A stretch of 35,440 nucleotides of DNA from Apostichopus parvimensis (lineage: Eukaryota; Echinodermata; Holothuroidea; Aspidochirotida; Stichopodidae). The notes beneath the pieces were generated by a model. It was not told where the DNA came from. It worked only from the letters and a program-made list of their open reading frames with translations, and searched no databases. Of the stretch, positions 31,406 to 35,440 are shown one piece after another. Position 1 is the stretch's first letter. Each line of letters starts with the position of its first letter. The stretch is taken from assembly GCA_000934455.1 (NCBI GenBank), contig KN888090.1, positions 2,440 through 37,879 of the forward strand. Direction: 5' to 3'. The position numbers and the translations under genes were made by a program.

Positions 31406-32150
31406 GACGAGTTCTGTGATAATCATTGAGTTCACCAGCCGCACAGACTCAATGGCTATGGACGGGCCAACCACGGGGGAGACGTTTTCGTTTTCCACCA
31501 AGACCGCTACCACATTTGAATGTAAGACACTGTGGAAGGATGCCTACAGTGCACTGCAAGAGATGTACAAGGACAGGTCTCTGTGTGACGTGACCTTAAT
31601 CGCCGGCACGACTACCATCCCGTGCCACCGTCTGGTGCTGGCTACCTGCAGCCCGTACTTCAGAGCCATGTTTACTACGGAGATGCGGGAGAGCAGGCAG
31701 GATGCAGTCCGGCTGAACGACATCGACGAACAGTGCCTTGAGCTCTTGGTGAACTTTATGTATACATCCAAGATCGTCCTGACCGTAGAAAACGTTCAAA
31801 AACTGTTATTTTCAGCGTCTCTGTTACAGATCGAAGTGATATCAAAGGCCTGCAGTGAGTTCATGAAATGTCACTTAGATCCCACCAACTGCTTTGGGGT
31901 GCTCAGCTTTGCTGAGCAGCATGGTAGGATGGAACTGAAAGAAGCGGCCCAACGGTTTTGCTTTGAACACTTTGTTGCATTGTCGGAACACGAAGAGTTC
32001 GTTCTGATGGACTTTCGTCACATGCATTCCCTTATCTCTTCTCCCGACATCGTCATCGACGACGAGAAACAAGTCTACAGCTCAATCATTAGATGGATTC
32101 GACATGATGCTCCATACAGAGAGAAATATCTACCAGAACTGCTTCAAGAG
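31406..32150 (+). CDS. KLHL8-like: Kelch-like BTB/BACK adaptor exon, KLHL8-like (partial)
   Basis: Kelch-like proteins are substrate adaptors of Cullin-3 ubiquitin ligases: BTB binds Cullin-3 and dimerises, BACK is the linker, and kelch repeats bind the substrate. If translation starts at the ATG at 31452, the exon gives 233 codons. The BTB domain spans residues ~35-138 (LCDVTLIAG, PCHRLVLATCSPYFRAMF at 57-74, NFMYTSKIVLTVENVQKLL at 101-119). The BACK start lies at ~143-233 (DPTNCFGVLSFAEQH, EKQVYSSIIRWIRHDA). It ends phase 0 at the donor GAG/GTAAGC (32150/32151). No kelch repeat occurs in the next 3.3 kb, so the propeller exons lie beyond the window. The WKD before BTB, the CH in PCHRLVLA, MKCHLDP and EKQVY resemble KLHL8 more than KLHL2, KLHL12 or KLHL20 by eye. 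Codons 31407-31451 are also open in frame and would be coding if an upstream exon joins. Family certain, orthology moderate. Confidence 0.93.
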
Positions 32151-32491
32151 GTAAGCTCATAATTTGTACTTGGATTGTTAGGCATTATTGTCAGAAAATA
32201 ACTTTTATGTTGAGGATGGATGACTGAATGGATTTGACATGGTTGCTGATCATAACTAAGAGTTGAAAGACTTTGGGCCTGAAAGTAAAGAAGACAAAAA
32301 TACAAAAAACCACAACATAACAAGTAAGGTCTCATAATGAAAGATACAGGAAGATATTATCTGTTGAAACATGCACAGTTAGGTGATTTCTTTTGATTTT
32401 TGCTCTTCTTGAAGCGGTTTCTTCTGCCATTACTTGGTCCAGAATTTACATGGAAGTTGCATTCTGATGAGACATTCATTCTCAATAAGTA
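32151..32491. other. Start of the downstream intron; no other feature
   Basis: Begins with the donor GTAAGCTC. AT-rich, without an exon. The short frames here are unremarkable. Confidence 0.7.
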
Positions 32492-33787
32492 CTTTTTGGT
32501 TCCTTGCTTTAGCAAAAGGAACCTATGTAGTCAGGTTGGCGTGTGTGTAATTGTGTATGTATGTGTGTCTGTGTGTGCGTCTGTGACACTTGCTTGGGTA
32601 CACTGTAACTCAACAAGGGAAAGTTGGACTTAATTCAAACTTGGTATATAGATCCGCCATAGTGAGAAGGTGTGCCCTATTGTTTTTGGTGCCTGTGAAG
32701 GTCACCAAAGGTCAGTTAGAGGCCAAAAACCCAAAATATTAAAACTGCAATAACTCCCAGTGCCAATGTGCGACAAGGTTGATATTTTGGGACAAGTTGT
32801 GAACTGGTTAGGAGAACATTTTGAAATTTAACATTCATGTGATCCGAGGTCACCAAAAGTCAATTAAGGTTAAAAAACAAGTATTTTCGCGATAACTTGA
32901 GAACGAATTGTCCGTTAGGGTTGGGAGTTGCTTCAATGTAATCCAATTGTCGACCCGCATCTGGGTGACCCTTGACCTCAATTTGACCTCTGGTGACCTT
33001 TAAGTGTTTTGGGGATTTTTACAGTTTCGATGCTATTTTCAGATGTCAAAGCTACCTTCTGATCATAAATGTCAATAGGTTGACCCCGTGTGACCTTTGC
33101 GTGTGAAGTTATAATGGGGTCAAAGTTTTCGGTCGGAGTTAGGATGGCTGTACAGACTTGTCGTGTTGATTTTTGGAATCAGGAGATCAAACTACATCTG
33201 AAACCAAGGTCAAAAGGTCAAAGGTCACATTAGAAAAAATGTGCTTATTTTGGGAGAAAACGGGCGAAAAAGAAAATGTTTGGTTTTGATGCTAGCTTTG
33301 GATATCAAAGGTACCTTCCGATCAAATATGTCAATGGGTTGACACCCCCCGGTGAGCTTTGTGTGTGAAGTTATACAAGGTCAAAGTTCATTTTCAGACA
33401 TTTAATGCAATAACTCCCATTGCCAAGGTGTGACACGATTGATATTTTAAGACAAGTTGCAAATGGTATAGGGGAATATTTTCAAACTTAACGGTCATGT
33501 GATCTGAGGTTACCAATGTTAACATATCTGTTGACCCGCTTGTAGGTGACCTTATATTTCGACGTTACATTTTCGACGCCATATTCAGATCTCAAAAGTG
33601 CCTTCCGATCAAAACTCCGATCACAATTTGTGATCACAAAAGTGTTGGCTATAGTGTTGGTTACTTTATGGGTACATGTAGGACCACAATTACTTGGACT
33701 ATTTGAGCCCAATCTTGCTATGATAATATTATGTGTATTGTCATATACCCCTACGCAAGGAACCACAGTGCCCTTGGGCTCTTGTTA
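32492..33787. mobile_element. 1.3-kb member of the GGTTCCTTGC repeat family, AGGTCA-rich and internally duplicated
   Basis: Left end TTTTGGTTCCTTGC with AAAAGGAACC forming a terminal hairpin, then a GT-rich stretch and TGTGACACTTGCTTGGGT. The right end is CAAGGAACC...CCCTTGGGCTCTTGTT. The interior carries segments present twice or more: 32748-32862 resembles 33409-33520, and 33029-33134 resembles 33288-33395, with a third partial copy at 33573-33620. AGGTCA or its complement TGACCT recurs many times. No coding capacity. It lies in the intron after the BTB exon. The element class is unknown to me, and the shared ends with 18096-18454 show it is a dispersed family. Confidence 0.8.
33207..33227 (+). 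promoter_or_regulatory. Triple AGGTCA direct repeat (DR2 then DR1)
   Basis: Three perfect AGGTCA half-sites start at 33207, 33215 and 33222, separated by two and one bases. AGGTCA direct repeats with 1- or 2-base spacing are the classic binding sites of nuclear receptor dimers such as RXR and HNF4. The sites lie inside a repeat element, so binding in vivo is unproven. Confidence 0.4.
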
Positions 33788-34655
33788 AAAAAAGTTGACA
33801 GGTTTAAGGCTCGCTGTGTAGTTTTATTCTAAAGCTTTCCAGATTGTTCATTCATTGGTATCATGATTTCTTGGTTTTGTTTTTTGTTGTCACTATGTCA
33901 TCTTTTCTATAATTGGTACTATAGGGGGTCCTAGTTGTAGACAAATTCTACTACTCTTCTCGGATATCTTGAAGTGAATGGAAAGGCTTTTCCTGAGTCT
34001 GTTTATATGCTGAGGAAAGGTATTTGAATGGGTATACTGTCCTTAATGTACAGTATATACCTTACCATTGAATTAGAATTCAGGATTTTTTTTCGTGTTC
34101 AAGTTTTCTCAAGTTCATATACAGGTTATTTGTTTCTTTTTTCATGATAGGTTTGCTAGATGGGGGTCTGCTACGGGGTTCATTTTTCTGTTAAATCAGA
34201 CACTCTGTCTAGACCTGGCATTGAATTATATAGAAAGCCTACCACCAGCAGTTTGCACAGTGTTTTGTTGGCTTCTGGATGTTGTTTAGTCTCGTTTCTG
34301 CCCTTGGTCTTTCAAACTAAGTGAATCCTGTAATTGGGAGTGGTGACTCTACTGTTCCACTGTCCGCTTTGATCGTTTGTGCATCTAGACTTGTATTGTC
34401 TACTTTTTATTCTGCTTTTGAAGGTAGAGGCACTTTGAAGGTATCTAGGGCACTGAAAGGCGCCTGCAGATCAAAGACAGGCTAATCATTCTTAACAATT
34501 AACTCCAAATATTATCTGGAACTGTTACAGAATTTTCAATTTTTTTCTCATGAACAACACTTCTTCATGTGTTTTCAAATGAAGTAATACTTTATTAGAC
34601 GAAAATGGTTTACTTCAATGTTAAGAAGAATCTGACCGAATTTCTTGAGCGCAAC
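33788..34655. other. No gene seen; intronic
   Basis: AT-rich sequence between the repeat and the MITE. The frame at 34095-34289 has no kelch motif. No exon continuing the BTB gene was found. Confidence 0.55.
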
Positions 34656-34973
34656 CAGGCGCGTAGCCAGGAATTTGGCAAGGGAGGGGCGAAAATGTAG
34701 CAAAATTTTCAGAGCCGTAGATACGGCATTGCATAAGTAATCTAAGCGTACTAGCTCCACCATGGTTGGCGGGAAGCGTTCGAGAAAATTTTGGCTGAAA
34801 ATGCCTCCCAGATCGCTGGAAATGGCACTTCCCAGGCCTTGTAAGTTGCATCTTAGCATTTTCTCTTTTGAAATTACTAGCGATATCATAAAAACATTAA
34901 AAAAAATTTTTAAAAATATGCTCAAGGGGGGGGCGGCTGCCCCCTTCGCCCCCCCCCCTTGGCTACGCGCCTG
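34656..34973. mobile_element. 318-bp MITE with CAGGCGCGTAGCCAGG ends and 8-bp target duplication
   Basis: The left end CAGGCGCGTAGCCAGG and the right end CCTTGGCTACGCGCCTG are inverted repeats with a single extra base. The flanks AGCGCAAC (34648-34655) and AGCTTAAC (34974-34981) agree at six of eight positions, as expected for an aged 8-bp duplication, which suggests a hAT-type transposase. The interior has a G run and C runs near the right end and encodes nothing. Partial relatives occur at 445-489, 2936-3186 and 8184-8282. Confidence 0.8.
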
Positions 34974-34981
34974 AGCTTAAC

Positions 34982-35440
34982 ATATGTAAAATTGCCTAAC
35001 AGAAGAAAACAAAATACAAGAGGTAAACTTCTTTAAGCTTTGGTATGTTTGGTAAAAAAAGAAGAAGAAGAAAGTGACGGAAAGTCAACCTTTTTCAACA
35101 AACTACAAATGTTTTGGGCAATACAGACCAAATGCAGCTACCTGTATCTAATAGACTGTAAGGTACATTGTCAATAGAGAGGGGCTGTAGTCAGTGTGTG
35201 ATGAAACCTGGTAAAGTATTGCCCATGAGGTCACATTGCAGTGTGGTGTTTGGCCTGCCACCTGTTTGATCTCCTCTTATGTATGTTATCTCACTCGAGT
35301 GGCAGTGTTGGTTTCCGGTTATATTATGTTCTGTGTGTAAAGTTTGTTTGATGAATGTCTCGCCTATCCCCTCCTTGGATCAGCATGACACAATTAAGTA
35401 CTGACCAAATTAGCACAAACACCCTGTATCATGTATTTGT
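34982..35440. other. No gene seen; intronic
   Basis: Contains a short GAA repeat near 35060. No kelch-repeat exon was recognised before the window ends. Confidence 0.55.

Noticed and set aside
34575..34974. Two minus-strand frames and one plus-strand frame of 70-116 codons
   Set aside because: They lie in or across the MITE at 34656-34973 and its G/C-rich end and have no domain.

Overview
The window looks like a piece of a draft assembly from a marine invertebrate animal, most likely an echinoderm and possibly a sea cucumber. The sequence is AT-rich and gene-poor, with one 50-base run of N. It has spliced coding sequence, intron-less tRNA genes of animal type and many short non-autonomous DNA transposons. 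The animal assignment is firm. The phylum is an inference from repeat style and from the recurrent TAGGCCTA palindrome, and nothing in the window proves it.

Layout. Positions 1-3400 hold three near-identical tRNA-Trp(CCA) genes on the plus strand (1287, 2491, 3257). They are interleaved with a long polypyrimidine tract, transposon ends and a possible minus-strand first coding exon (2136 to 2110). Positions 4594-4798 hold an exon-like open frame behind a strong splice acceptor. Positions 5564-8282 are a nested transposon cluster. A hAT-like element with perfect 16-bp terminal inverted repeats still encodes the last ~79 residues of a hAT transposase. It is interrupted by MITE-like elements, an 84-bp tandem duplication and a large foldback palindrome, and it is followed by two further elements. 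Positions 9253-9380 carry a probable first coding exon (42 codons plus 2 bases) ending at a splice donor.

Positions 9381-31405 contain no exon I can defend. They hold a tRNA-derived SINE, a degenerate minisatellite, a hAT MITE with perfect 8-bp target duplications and a pair of near-identical blocks around the N gap. They also hold a TTAA-flanked MITE and small duplications. The paired blocks carry a hairpin-forming minisatellite and are probably two alleles assembled in tandem.

Positions 31406-32150 hold the one secure protein-coding exon. It encodes the BTB domain and the first part of the BACK domain of a kelch-like adaptor, closest by eye to KLHL8. The exon ends at a consensus donor, so the kelch propeller must lie in exons to the right of the window. 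The exon at 9253-9380 ends in the phase that the BTB exon needs, so the two could belong to one gene with a ~22-kb first intron. Downstream lie a 1.3-kb repeat full of AGGTCA motifs and a 318-bp MITE.

I found no operon, CRISPR array, viral gene or clearly new molecular system. The most useful observations are the gene model, the likely assembly artefact, the hidden hAT remnant and the internally duplicated AGGTCA-rich repeat family.
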